From Nitrospira sp. (GTDB lineage: Bacteria; Nitrospirota; Nitrospiria; Nitrospirales; Nitrospiraceae): a DNA stretch of 64,000 bases. Where the stretch lies: the NCBI GenBank assembly GCA_005116955.1, contig SWDI01000002.1:890185-954184 (forward strand). The letters are read 5' to 3'. Both the position numbers and the translations under genes were made by a program. This document shows positions 46,011 through 54,437 of this stretch, one piece after another. Numbering within the stretch: position 1 is the stretch's first letter; every line of letters begins with the position of its first letter. The notes beneath the pieces were generated by a model that saw only the letters and a list, made by a program, of their open reading frames with translations, made no database searches and was not told the origin of the DNA.

Positions 46011-46611
46011 GATGATCGCTCCTTTCTCTGCCCCCACAGATCCAAGGCAATATGGTTTACGCACATCACTCTATCATCCTTGCGAAGCAAGGCCACTCTC
46101 CTGAGTTGCCCCTCGCCTCTGAGTGACACCTCTTTGTTCCCGTCACCTGTCTATAAGAACGTATATATATTTGGATGCGTAGCATACGCGCATCTTTTGT
46201 GTAAATCCACACATTCTGCGTGGAATCACGCAGTGCCTCACAGACACAAGATCGTGGTTTGTCGAGGTCCCTTTCTTAAAAGGAGCATAATTCATTCCTG
46301 GATCACCGCTCCAGCTCAGATACCGCAAGCGTTATCTTAGAATATATTACCTATCAGCAGCTTACGACATCCGATGAGAGAGGCGTCCGGTTGAGTGAAT
46401 CATGCTACCAGTCTAACTGGATACCAGTGTATCTTATTCGATTCAGTATCTTATTCGATTCATTACTGTTCGTGGCGAAATTGCCTGGGTAGCGTATCTC
46501 GTGACGTGTGAAACGGTCACAGGTGGAAGCCCGAGGTTGGAAGTCGGAGGTTTGGCTGCGGGTCAATTCCCTGTTGCGGGCAACGTGGCATTCCTTGATA
46601 ATAGTCCCACG
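46011..46611. other. AT-rich intergenic region
   Basis: No supported gene in about 600 bases. The stretch around 46150-46200 is AT-rich (GTATATATATTTGG) and may contain the promoter for the DUF928 gene. The far end holds half of a palindromic repeat. ATTCGATTCA-type short repeats occur near 46435-46465. Confidence 0.4.
46500..46550 (+). repeat. half copy of the palindromic repeat
   Basis: This stretch (GTGAAACGGTCACAGGTGGA and on to GGAAGTCGGAGG) aligns with the reverse complement of the right arm of the 45129-45237 repeat, with roughly one mismatch in five. The second arm is missing. Confidence 0.55.
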
Positions 46612-46749
46612 ATGAGCATGACGGCGAAACCCCGCTCTCTTGCAGGCCGGTTGGAATTTTTACTGATATCCATTGGGATGTCGGTGTTGGCCTATCTGCT
46701 CGAAAAAATGATCCTCCGTTCAGTGAAGGGCGGTGGAGCAAAACCGTGA
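46612..46749 (+). CDS. small single-span membrane protein (45 aa)
   Basis: The short frame reads MSMTAKPRSLAGRLEF, a hydrophobic helix LLISIGMSVLAYLLEKMIL, then a basic tail RSVKGGGAKP. The upstream part of the same open frame lies in repeat DNA and is not credible as protein. The amphipathic start, single helix and positive tail look like a real small membrane protein. It converges with the UbiB-like gene. No ribosome site is obvious. Confidence 0.45.
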   Translation: MSMTAKPRSLAGRLEFLLISIGMSVLAYLLEKMILRSVKGGGAKP

Positions 46750-46781
46750 TTGTGACGAAGGGTTCCAAGAACCACTTGAGG

Positions 46782-48866
46782 TTAACGTCCGCGCACGAGA
46801 TCGAGCCCCAATCCAACAATCAGTAGTCCTGCAACGATCCCGAACGAGACTGAGACCCAATCGGCAGCAGTTGCTGAAGTCGCCGTGAGTCCGCTGGCGA
46901 GAATACTTGCAGCAGCGGTCAACCCCACCGCGAGACGCCGACCTGTACGGCGAACCGTATCCTCCAGTGAATTGGCCTTGAAATTGACGACCAGCTTCTG
47001 GCCTGGGCGGGCACCGATGAGGTGTTCAATCGCTTCGATGACCCGTTCGGCCCGTACTTTCAGCTTCTGCGACTGATACACCAACGCCCTAGGATCCAGG
47101 GCGGCCCCCATCCGTTTCATCATCAATCGCATCAAAAACTTGCCCGCCACATCGTACGGATCGAGTTTGGGATCAAGCTGCGCGGTCACGAGTTGGACCT
47201 GCGCAAGAGCCTTGGCCGCAAGGGTCAATGACGCCGGCAGTGGAACTCCGTGTCGAACTCCGATCGAGCTCATTTCCTGGAGGATCGGTCCGATCTGCAT
47301 ATCGCCCAGAGCCGCGGTACGGTATTTTGAGATCATTTCGCCGATGTCACTCTGAAACCGAGGGACATCCAGATCGCTCCGATCGAGCGACCCGGCCATC
47401 ATGAGGATCACGTCGCTCAGGAACACCGTATCTTCTTTCCACAAGGCCATCAGCAGTAACAAGAGGTGCTCGCGCACATTGGCATCCACCCCCCCGACCA
47501 TCCCGAAATCCAAGAGGTAGATACGGTCCTTCCACCACATGAGATTGCCGGGGTGAGGATCGGCATGGAAGAAACCCTCGACGATGATTTGTTTGTAGAA
47601 ACTTTCTAAGAGCTGACGGGCAGCCTCGACGCGTTCAGGAGCGTCCAGCGCCTGAGCAATTTTGACACCCTGAATTTCTTCCATCACCAATAATCGGCCG
47701 GTTGACAGCTCCCGGTAGACGGAAGGGACCGCCAATCGATCATAGTCCTTGAGCACCGTCTGCATCCGGCCGATATTCTCGATTTCCTGACGAAAGTCGA
47801 GTTCACGCTGAAGCGACGTGGAGAGGTGTTTGAACACGGCCTCCATGTTCACCACTTGGTTGAGCGCGGGACGCTTGCCGACTTTCTGAGCAAAAACCTC
47901 CAGGAGGGCCAGATCCTGTTCAATTTCCACTCGTGCCGTGGGCCGCTGAATCTTCACGACCACTCGGTCGCCGGTTTCGAGTGTCGCCCGATGCACTTGG
48001 GCGATGGTCCCGGCAGCGAGCGGCTTAGGGTCAATCGATTCGAAGACATCTTCCCACGGCACCCGCAATTCCTGCTCAGCTACTCGCACGACTTCGCCCT
48101 CAGACATCGGAGGGACGTGACTCTGTAACATTGCAAGTTCTTCGATGTATTCCGCCGGAAGAAGATCAGGACGAGTCGACAACACCTGTCCCAGTTTCGA
48201 AAAGGTGGGACCAAGTTCCTCCATCGCGGCACGGAGACGCTTGGCTTGCCGACGACGTGTGTGGATATCCGATGAAGCGGGTTGGCTTAAGAATTCTTGT
48301 ACGCCATGCTTCGCCATCACGGTAGCGATTTTGATCGCTCGAGATCCCATGTGAGGCTCGGAGACGGGAGAGTCGGTCTGAGAAGACAGGACTGGTGGAG
48401 CCTCTGCCTGGTACCCATCGGCCAGCAACTGAGTATTCACAATGATCACGGTACAGCGCGAATTGTGGCTGATACGGTTCGGGACGTTGCCGAGCAAAAA
48501 CTCTTTTCTCCCGGCCATACCTGAATTGCCCACCACCAGGACATCGATGGTTTCTTGTTCAGCGGCGCGGACGATGGCTAATGCCGGGTCATCATCCATG
48601 ACGACAAGCGCATGTCCCCGTTCTCCAACAAGCTGCCGTACAAAATCTGCCAGTTCATGCTTCGCGGCTGCGGCTTGCGTGTGCTCCGCTGTGCCGAATT
48701 CTGTGGTGGATGGATGTTGCGGCAAGATGACCTGAACCACAAACAGGTCCGCACCATAACGATCAGCAAATTGAGCGGCCCAGCGAACAGCTTGATCCGC
48801 CGTTTTGGAGCGATCTGTGCCGACCATGACACGTCCTATGCTGTGGTTCTGAGGCTGATCGTTCAT
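46782..48866 (-). CDS. UspA-domain / UbiB (ABC1) atypical kinase fusion
   Basis: 694 residues. Residues 1-148 form a universal stress protein domain (RVMVGTDRSKTADQAVRWAA, then VLVVGNSGMAGRKEFLLGNV, then CTVIIVN). Residues about 190-560 form an ABC1/UbiB atypical kinase with the KLGQVLSTRPDLLP extension near 226, the Ala-rich loop AAGTIAQVHRA near 285, Lys in RVVVKIQRP, HADPHPGNLMW near 438 and YLLDFGMVGG. Two hydrophobic helices end the protein. UbiB-type proteins act in quinone/lipid handling at membranes. The USP fusion is unusual: it may couple ATP or stress sensing to the kinase. No ubi genes are adjacent. Confidence 0.9.
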   Translation of the reverse strand: MNDQPQNHSIGRVMVGTDRSKTADQAVRWAAQFADRYGADLFVVQVILPQHPSTTEFGTAEHTQAAAAKHELADFVRQLVGERGHALVVMDDDPALAIVRAAEQETIDVLVVGNSGMAGRKEFLLGNVPNRISHNSRCTVIIVNTQLLADGYQAEAPPVLSSQTDSPVSEPHMGSRAIKIATVMAKHGVQEFLSQPASSDIHTRRRQAKRLRAAMEELGPTFSKLGQVLSTRPDLLPAEYIEELAMLQSHVPPMSEGEVVRVAEQELRVPWEDVFESIDPKPLAAGTIAQVHRATLETGDRVVVKIQRPTARVEIEQDLALLEVFAQKVGKRPALNQVVNMEAVFKHLSTSLQRELDFRQEIENIGRMQTVLKDYDRLAVPSVYRELSTGRLLVMEEIQGVKIAQALDAPERVEAARQLLESFYKQIIVEGFFHADPHPGNLMWWKDRIYLLDFGMVGGVDANVREHLLLLLMALWKEDTVFLSDVILMMAGSLDRSDLDVPRFQSDIGEMISKYRTAALGDMQIGPILQEMSSIGVRHGVPLPASLTLAAKALAQVQLVTAQLDPKLDPYDVAGKFLMRLMMKRMGAALDPRALVYQSQKLKVRAERVIEAIEHLIGARPGQKLVVNFKANSLEDTVRRTGRRLAVGLTAAASILASGLTATSATAADWVSVSFGIVAGLLIVGLGLDLVRGR

Positions 48867-49511
48867 AATCTACCTAATAACTTTATAACGCTCACCAACG
48901 AGGATGGGCGTGAAGTATGACTAGAACCTATCTCAAAATCAAATACGCGTTTCCGGGAGAGCGCAAGTGCCGGAGAGTGATAATTCTATACACACATTTT
49001 GAATTAAATCCGAGCCCTCGCAAACTCGTCCGAGATTGGTCCTAGCATGAGCTTCCAGTTTTCCCTGATCCGGTTTATGGGCGGACATCATCAGAACGTC
49101 CCCGCTCACACTCGCCTTATCCAAGAGCTAACTTTCGAAGCGGCTAGATTCTCAATGATGATGAATCCTTGCCAATGCCAGAACCGATGATGACACTCCC
49201 TGGCGGATCTGATTTCTTTTTTCCCATCATTAGCGCTATCATACGCCCCACTGAACTGGATAAGGTCGTTCAGTTACATTTCACTGATCTCTTTTCAGAT
49301 GAATTTGCATTCAATAACCGGGGAGGATCTTTCTCGAATACGTTGTGGAACACACAACCAATGCCCCTCAGCCCAGCTCTCCATCTTTTTTGAGCATACC
49401 GAAGCAAGTCTCCGCGCATGGGATACCGATTGTTCAACCTGACCTTAACGGGGAAATAGCGACAACCATTCATATCACTCACATCAGCCATCGCTAGGAA
49501 GACCACAACCC
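48867..49511. other. intergenic region, no supported gene
   Basis: About 640 bases between the UbiB-like gene and the cNMP-binding protein. A minus-strand frame at 49270-49506 (…RYAQKRWRAGLRG…) has a somewhat protein-like composition but no recognised family or ribosome site, so I do not call it. Confidence 0.4.
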
Positions 49512-50159
49512 GTGCACATCGACATCGTGACCATCATCGGTCTATTGGGAGGCTTCTTTTATCTGGCCAGTCACTCGCAGAAAGATATGATTCGCCTGCG
49601 TGTGTTGTCCTTGGCCAGCAACGTCCTCTTTATCCCCTACAGCATGGTGCATGCCCACTTTGAGATCCCTGAGTTGCTTGGCACACCGGAATTTCTTCTC
49701 AATGTCATCCTGTTACCGATTAACTCCAAACGACTGCTAGAAATCATCCGGTTGACAAAGCAAATCGAACAGGCCACCGTGGAATCGCCCATTTCGGAAT
49801 GGCTATTGCCGCATATGCATCTCAAGAAACACAACGCCGGGGACGTGCTTTTCAGAAAAGGGGACAAGGCCCACGAAATTGTCTACGTGGCCGCCGGACG
49901 ACTCAAGCTGCAAGAAGTCAACCACTACATCGAGCCCGGCGAGTTGATCGGGGAGATCGGACTCTTCTCAGGTGAGAAGGTGCGCACCATGACCGTGGTC
50001 TGTGAGACCGACTGCGAGCTCTACAAGATGACCGATGAGATGATGTATCACCTGTACTACCAGAACCCAAAGCTCGGCTTCTTTTTTATGCGGCTGATCG
50101 TGGAACGACTGTTGCGCGACGTGCGGCGGAGCGCGATCGAGATCAAGGCTGAACGGTAA
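49512..50159 (+). CDS. Popeye-like membrane cyclic-nucleotide-binding protein
   Basis: 215 residues. The N-terminal 75 hold two or three hydrophobic helices (TIIGLLGGFFYLASHS, RLRVLSLASNVLFIPYSMV, FLLNVILLPIN). A Crp-type cNMP-binding domain follows (DVLFRKGDKAHEIVYVAAG, then the binding cassette GELIGEIGLFSGEKVRTMTV near residue 142). There is no DNA-binding domain. Membrane helices plus a lone cNMP domain match the Popeye family, known as cAMP effectors in animals and predicted in bacteria. It probably binds the cyclic nucleotide made by the cyclases in this window. The start is GTG, with AGGAAG some 12 bases ahead. Confidence 0.8.
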   Translation: MHIDIVTIIGLLGGFFYLASHSQKDMIRLRVLSLASNVLFIPYSMVHAHFEIPELLGTPEFLLNVILLPINSKRLLEIIRLTKQIEQATVESPISEWLLPHMHLKKHNAGDVLFRKGDKAHEIVYVAAGRLKLQEVNHYIEPGELIGEIGLFSGEKVRTMTVVCETDCELYKMTDEMMYHLYYQNPKLGFFFMRLIVERLLRDVRRSAIEIKAER

Positions 50160-50264
50160 TCGCATAATTCCCTGATGAGAACTCGCTCTCACCACAGAAC
50201 CATCCGGCTCATCACCGATTGGCTAACACAGCACCTCTCGACCACTCAGCCCTGACGCGATGGC

Positions 50265-50957
50265 TCAGGGATACTGAATTTCTTGGAGTGCAAACTGTTT
50301 CGGAAGCAGGACGGGCAGAATCACGCCGATCGGATCGCCACGCTTGATCGTCGTGGGCTTGTGCAGCTGTAACAGAAAATTGGCGGTGAAAGCTTCGTAG
50401 TCTGGCAACCAGGCATACTGATTCGGCGTGCGTTTATACTCCTGCGTCTTGATACCCTCCCAAACGGTAAACGTCCGGTCCGGGTGATGATAGAAGTGGT
50501 TGGGCAGATCCTTCATCATCAAGCCGACATGTTTAGGGTAGTACAGGCGGACCCCACAACAGAGCTTGGGATACCCGCTATTCAGAATTAAATCAACGTA
50601 CATGCCAGAGAAGGTCTTGTAACCGAGCAGACGCTCTTCCTGTGCGATCGGCGGCGATTGCCACTGAACCCCTGATGCGGTACGGCGTAATTTGATATCG
50701 GCCGGACAACGAATAAGCCAGCCGTAGTTGCCCACGGTCCGGACCGGCCCACAGTCGTCCGGCAACACCTTGTATCCACTGGCAGCCAGCGCCCGTTGCT
50801 CATCCAGCGTCATCTGACTCAACATCGGCCGGTGAGGATGAAAATCCAACTTCAGCCGCTCCGGCGGAAAGGCAGTGGAGTATTCCCGCTCCCAATAGAT
50901 GACAATCTTGTCAGTCCCCTCATCCGATGTCGAAGCTTCTACGCATTCCTTTTCCAT
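50265..50957 (-). CDS. conserved hypothetical protein (DUF6065-like?)
   Basis: About 230 residues, with no signal peptide or membrane helix. Visible landmarks are DDCGPVRTVGNYGWLIRCPA near residue 68, LYYPKHVGLMMKDLP, and a C-terminal KRGDPIGVILPVLLPKQF. The pattern 'N..GW...CP' followed by a late 'GdPi...lP' recalls DUF6065 proteins, but I am not sure. Function is unknown. The frame extends 12 codons further to 50993 (hydrophobic, unlike the rest), so ATG 50957 seems better. Confidence 0.65.
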   Translation of the reverse strand: MEKECVEASTSDEGTDKIVIYWEREYSTAFPPERLKLDFHPHRPMLSQMTLDEQRALAASGYKVLPDDCGPVRTVGNYGWLIRCPADIKLRRTASGVQWQSPPIAQEERLLGYKTFSGMYVDLILNSGYPKLCCGVRLYYPKHVGLMMKDLPNHFYHHPDRTFTVWEGIKTQEYKRTPNQYAWLPDYEAFTANFLLQLHKPTTIKRGDPIGVILPVLLPKQFALQEIQYP

Positions 50958-51287
50958 GGACAGTGACAATAATCGAATGAGCCAAGTTCGCACAAGGGGC
51001 TCATCGACAGAATTCCTGAGGGTTTATTGGGACCGTCTCGCTGTCACAGGACATCCCCCCTCAACTTTTGCCCGATTCCTTCCGAAGAAGCTGTATCGCT
51101 CTGCGGGTGATGTGCTGCCTTCTGGACCAACTGGCAGAAACGGTGCTGCTGTGTCTTGAGTCGCGGGATGGAGATTCCCGCTTGGCATGATCGAGACCAC
51201 ACTGAGAAGCCCAGTATCCACATTTTGCTTCGTGGTCTGCCAACACACATATCATGAGAGGACAGAGAGTAAGGAGACTCGTGACCA
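50958..51287. other. intergenic region before pilT
   Basis: No gene seen in about 330 bases. The right end holds AAGGAGA, the pilT ribosome site. Confidence 0.4.
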
Positions 51288-52367
51288 ATGCCGAAGATCG
51301 ATGAACTCTTTCGCATGATGATCGACCACGGGGCGTCGGACCTTCATCTGATTGCAGGACAAGTCCCGACCTTTCGCATCAACGGTGAATTGGAACGCCT
51401 GCCGGGGACTGCGGTGCTCGACAACCAAGGACTCCATGACCTGCTCTACGAGATTACGCCGAGTCCGAAGAAGGAGGTATTCGAAGCGACGGGCGATGTG
51501 GACTTTGGGTATGAGATCCCTGGCATAGCCCGTTTCCGCTCCAATTTCTTCAACCACAAATACGGAATAGGGGCGGTGTTTCGGAAGATTCCTACCACCA
51601 TCCTCTCAGCCGAGGCACTGGGTCTTCCGCCCGTGCTCACACGCGCCGCGATGTTGCGGAAAGGGCTGGTCCTAGTCACAGGCCCCACCGGGAGCGGAAA
51701 GTCGACGACGTTAGCAGCGATGGTCGACTATGCGAATAGCCACCGGAAAGATCACATTCTGACCATCGAAGATCCAATCGAGTTCGTCCACCAAAGCAAG
51801 AGCTGCATCGTCAACCACCGAGAGATCGGTTTGCACACCATCACATTCGGTTCGGCTCTGCGCGGAGCCCTCCGGGAGGATCCGGATATTATTCTCGTCG
51901 GCGAGATGCGAGACCTCGAGACCATTGCATTGGCGGTGGAAGCCGCAGCGACTGGGCATCTGGTCTTCGGGACGCTGCACACGGAAAATGCCGCCAAGAC
52001 CGTCGACCGCATCATCGAAGTCTTTCCAGCCGCAGAGCAGTCACAGATTCGCAACACCCTGTCCACGGCGCTCCGCGTCGTGGTGGCCCAGAATCTTTTC
52101 AAGCGAATCGATCAGAAAGGGCGGTGTGCCGCACTGGAAATTTTGGTCTGCACCCCAGCAGTCAGCAATCTCATCCGGGACGCCAAAACGGTCCAAATCG
52201 CCTCGCAGATGCAGACCGGGAAGAACGTCGGCATGCAGACCCTAGATGATGCGATTCAGGATCTCCTCACAAAAAAATGGATTTCGCCCGAGGAGGCCTA
52301 CGAGAAATCTATCGACAAGAATCGCTTCGCCAAGCTCCTCAAGACTCCGCCAGATGCGCTGCAGTAG
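51288..52367 (+). CDS. pilT: type IV pilus retraction ATPase (PilT/PilU family)
   Basis: The 359-residue hexameric ATPase disassembles pili for twitching and surface adhesion. It has SDLHLIAGQVPTFRINGELE near residue 17 (N-terminal domain). Walker A is GPTGSGKST near 131, and the Asp box ILTIEDPIEFVH near 158. Walker B is DIILVGEMRD near 199, and the His box AATGHLVFGTLHT near 220. The PilT-type VSNLIRDAK lies near 290. The length is typical. No other pilus genes are adjacent, so pilus assembly genes must lie elsewhere. Confidence 0.95.
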   Translation: MPKIDELFRMMIDHGASDLHLIAGQVPTFRINGELERLPGTAVLDNQGLHDLLYEITPSPKKEVFEATGDVDFGYEIPGIARFRSNFFNHKYGIGAVFRKIPTTILSAEALGLPPVLTRAAMLRKGLVLVTGPTGSGKSTTLAAMVDYANSHRKDHILTIEDPIEFVHQSKSCIVNHREIGLHTITFGSALRGALREDPDIILVGEMRDLETIALAVEAAATGHLVFGTLHTENAAKTVDRIIEVFPAAEQSQIRNTLSTALRVVVAQNLFKRIDQKGRCAALEILVCTPAVSNLIRDAKTVQIASQMQTGKNVGMQTLDDAIQDLLTKKWISPEEAYEKSIDKNRFAKLLKTPPDALQ

Positions 52368-52471
52368 ACGCAGGCAAGGTCGTGATGAACCTCACCTGGT
52401 CAATGAAGCTCCCCGTAGCGAGCTACGGGGAATCACAAGTTGAAATTGCTCTCTGACCCCTATTCCATTCT
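52368..52471. other. spacer between pilT and IS3 remnant with a short hairpin
   Basis: CCCCGTAGC and GCTACGGGG form a near-perfect hairpin around 52411-52430, about 50 bases after the pilT stop; it may end pilT transcription although no T run follows. Nothing else is visible. Confidence 0.35.
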
Positions 52472-52595
52472 CGTCAGCAGCGGCATTCTCGGCTCGGGAA
52501 TCGCTCGCCTGCGGCATGTGCCCAACAGTGGGCCCGTCAACAGTCGGCGGCGTGAGACTGTCATTCATAACGTCCACTATTGACAACCGAGGTCA
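52472..52595 (+). mobile_element. solo 3'-end remnant of the IS3 element
   Basis: These 124 bases align without gaps to 28307-28430, the end of orfB plus the right terminus, with about 18 mismatches by my manual alignment. They end at the same TTGACAACCGAGGTCA terminus and have the same orientation. No other part of the element is present. Confidence 0.85.
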
Positions 52596-52596
52596 A

Positions 52597-52773
52597 TTAA
52601 CTCCCCGACCGCTCCGGTGCATCTACTTCAAAGGTCAGTCTGACTCTTTTCCCTTCCTTCGCCACCGAGCCCACCCGTAAGACTTGCTCGTCCTCCCACA
52701 CGGCTCCGTTCGGTGGAGTACATTGTTCGGGTACGGTATAATCTGCTACCAACAATGATCCCCTGTACGTCAT
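52597..52773 (-). CDS. possible small protein or gene remnant (58 aa)
   Basis: The frame reads MTYRGSLLVADYTVPEQ, then a chain ending LTFEVDAPERSGS, directly beside the IS3 terminus. The composition is protein-like and soluble, but I recognise no family, and the ribosome site is weak. It may be the intact start or the cut end of a gene disrupted by the IS3 element. Confidence 0.3.
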   Translation of the reverse strand: MTYRGSLLVADYTVPEQCTPPNGAVWEDEQVLRVGSVAKEGKRVRLTFEVDAPERSGS

Positions 52774-52788
52774 GTATCCGCATAGTAG

Positions 52789-53682
52789 ATGACACTCATT
52801 AACCTGGCCGACAGTCTCATTGTCTTGGGTGTTTTCCTCGCGATGATTGGCTTTGTGTTCGGCAGTATTCTGGAGAACCAGAAGGTTCGTACCCTGCTTG
52901 AAGATCTCTGGGCCGCGCTCACTGTCCAAGTTGAATCGCCAATGCTTCTGCGCGCACGCACACTCGAAATCACCGCACATGTCTTTGGCGCATTGTATCA
53001 TCGGCACGGGAAACTCTCATACCTCAAGCTTTTCGCAATCACATTTGTATTTACTGTATCCGGCTGCATTGCAGTATATGTAGACGGTAATAAGAACCCC
53101 AGGCCATTTGAAGATGTGTCGAACGTTATGGGTTTGTTTACGTTCGCATTTATTTGGTCCATAGGTTCCTATCTGTACGAATACGGCGCCTACAGGATCA
53201 GTCGCTGCTTTTTGAGCAAGGCCACCCAACAGAACAACACGATCTATCTGGGAATTAATCTCGCAGTCTTAATTCTCGTGTTATACGGCCTTCCCGCTCT
53301 GTTGATGTATTTTGGCAGCACCCAATTCAGGAGTGACAACCCCGGAGGAACTGCCGCGATATATAACTATTTAGTTATGGCGATCTTCTTTGCCGGAGGC
53401 TTTTCTCCGGCGCTCCCAGTTTTCTATCTTCTCAAGAAATCCAATTATCTATTCGATCAAATCCTCATGTATCCCGCCGCACTGTCGTTTTGTTTCCCAG
53501 TCGCGCTCACGCTGGGATCCATCGTGGTCTTACATAACAGATGGACGTTGAGTGTTTTGATGAAGAGCCTTGAGCGGATTTCATCAGTGCATGCTCGCAG
53601 GATAAGAAATAGTAGCGTAGCACTCCTCGGTTTTGTGGTCAGTGCAATCGGCATTATTGACCACTTCTGGCCGAATCGGTAG
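52789..53682 (+). CDS. multi-span membrane protein of unknown function
   Basis: 297 residues with about seven hydrophobic helices (LIVLGVFLAMIGFVFGSIL at the start, LFAITFVFTVSGCIAVYV near 82, LGINLAVLILVLYGLPALLM near 150, then others). A loop of 50 residues follows helix 1. No family is recognised, and no active-site motif stands out. By eye the sequence is AT-richer than its neighbours, which may mean recent acquisition. It stands alone beside an IS3 remnant. Confidence 0.65.
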   Translation: MTLINLADSLIVLGVFLAMIGFVFGSILENQKVRTLLEDLWAALTVQVESPMLLRARTLEITAHVFGALYHRHGKLSYLKLFAITFVFTVSGCIAVYVDGNKNPRPFEDVSNVMGLFTFAFIWSIGSYLYEYGAYRISRCFLSKATQQNNTIYLGINLAVLILVLYGLPALLMYFGSTQFRSDNPGGTAAIYNYLVMAIFFAGGFSPALPVFYLLKKSNYLFDQILMYPAALSFCFPVALTLGSIVVLHNRWTLSVLMKSLERISSVHARRIRNSSVALLGFVVSAIGIIDHFWPNR

Positions 53683-53864
53683 ACACGCGGGACAGGCCCC
53701 TCACGTGTCGTATGTGCGAGCCTAAGGTCAGATCTTGTACTGTGCATGACGCTTTTCTCTTGCTCCACAACTGATTGTGGAATAATGCAGCCCCACGGTT
53801 CAATTGAACTCGGTCACGCTGAATCGGACCTGAAGGGATCGGAAATACTTTCCCTTCAAGCATC
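53683..53864. other. short intergenic region, nothing clear
   Basis: The flanking genes converge here. No hairpin with a T run was found. Confidence 0.35.
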
Positions 53865-54221
53865 TCACGGAGACACGACCTTGTAGGTATCCCCAGCCAT
53901 GATCAACCCCTCCGTGCCGTCTGACAGCTTGACTTGGAACGCGTCAAAGTCCTTGCCCTGATAGACGCCAACGGTTCTTGCCGTATCACCTGCCGTCAGC
54001 GTGACGATGACGCGACCTGGCTGAACGCCGGCAACGGCATTGTCAGAAGAAGGAGGGACCTGGTCCATGCTGTGGACTTCCGTTGGTTTCTCAATCACGA
54101 GAATGGCCTCACGATTGTTGCACCCAACTGGGATTGTGACACTCAACGCGAATAGCGCGAATGCGGTGAGGTGATCACGGAATCGTCCTGAGATAGTGGT
54201 CAACCACATAATTCTTCGCAT
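53865..54221 (-). CDS. small putative lipoprotein
   Basis: 118 residues. The N-terminal signal (TAFALFALSVTIPVGCNN) ends in a Gly-Cys that could be a lipobox, though the preceding residues are not ideal. The mature part is beta-rich (GRVIVTLTAGDTARTVGVYQ, then FQVKLSDGTEGLIMAGDTY) and may form a small SH3- or Hfq-like barrel. Function is unknown. AGGAAG lies five bases before the ATG. Confidence 0.65.
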   Translation of the reverse strand: MRRIMWLTTISGRFRDHLTAFALFALSVTIPVGCNNREAILVIEKPTEVHSMDQVPPSSDNAVAGVQPGRVIVTLTAGDTARTVGVYQGKDFDAFQVKLSDGTEGLIMAGDTYKVVSP

Positions 54222-54244
54222 CTCACTTCCTTTTCAGCCTCCAC

Positions 54245-54348
54245 TCAATAAATAATTCCGCCCACCATCCAATGTCGATCATCCGGGATGTCGATCAACA
54301 ATCGTGTCAGATTCATGCGGGCCAGCTGCGAGCTGATTTCAACTCTAG
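54245..54348 (-). pseudogene. duplicated 3' fragment of the methyltransferase gene
   Basis: On the minus strand the last 30 codons read SQLARMNLTRLLIDIPDDRH then VGGIIY and a stop. This is nearly identical to the end of the methyltransferase at 55057-55716. The rest of that gene is absent here; the upstream codons of this frame are unrelated. It marks the far side of the BrnT/BrnA module. Confidence 0.8.
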
Positions 54349-54354
54349 TGAAGG
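54247..54354. repeat. 108-bp direct repeat, copy A
   Basis: Aligns without gaps to 55059-55166 with about 15 mismatches (roughly 86% identity by hand). The two copies have the same orientation and flank the BrnT/BrnA toxin-antitoxin genes. Confidence 0.85.
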
Positions 54355-54437
54355 GGATTAACCCGGAGGTATGATTCCGACGCATTGATGTCAACTTATC
54401 GAGAAGGTCGACTGAGAACCTTGGATGACTCTGCAGG

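Noticed and set aside
49169-49506. two overlapping open frames of 74 and 78 residues on opposite strands
   Set aside because: Neither has a ribosome site, recognised family or neighbour context; the evidence is too weak to call.
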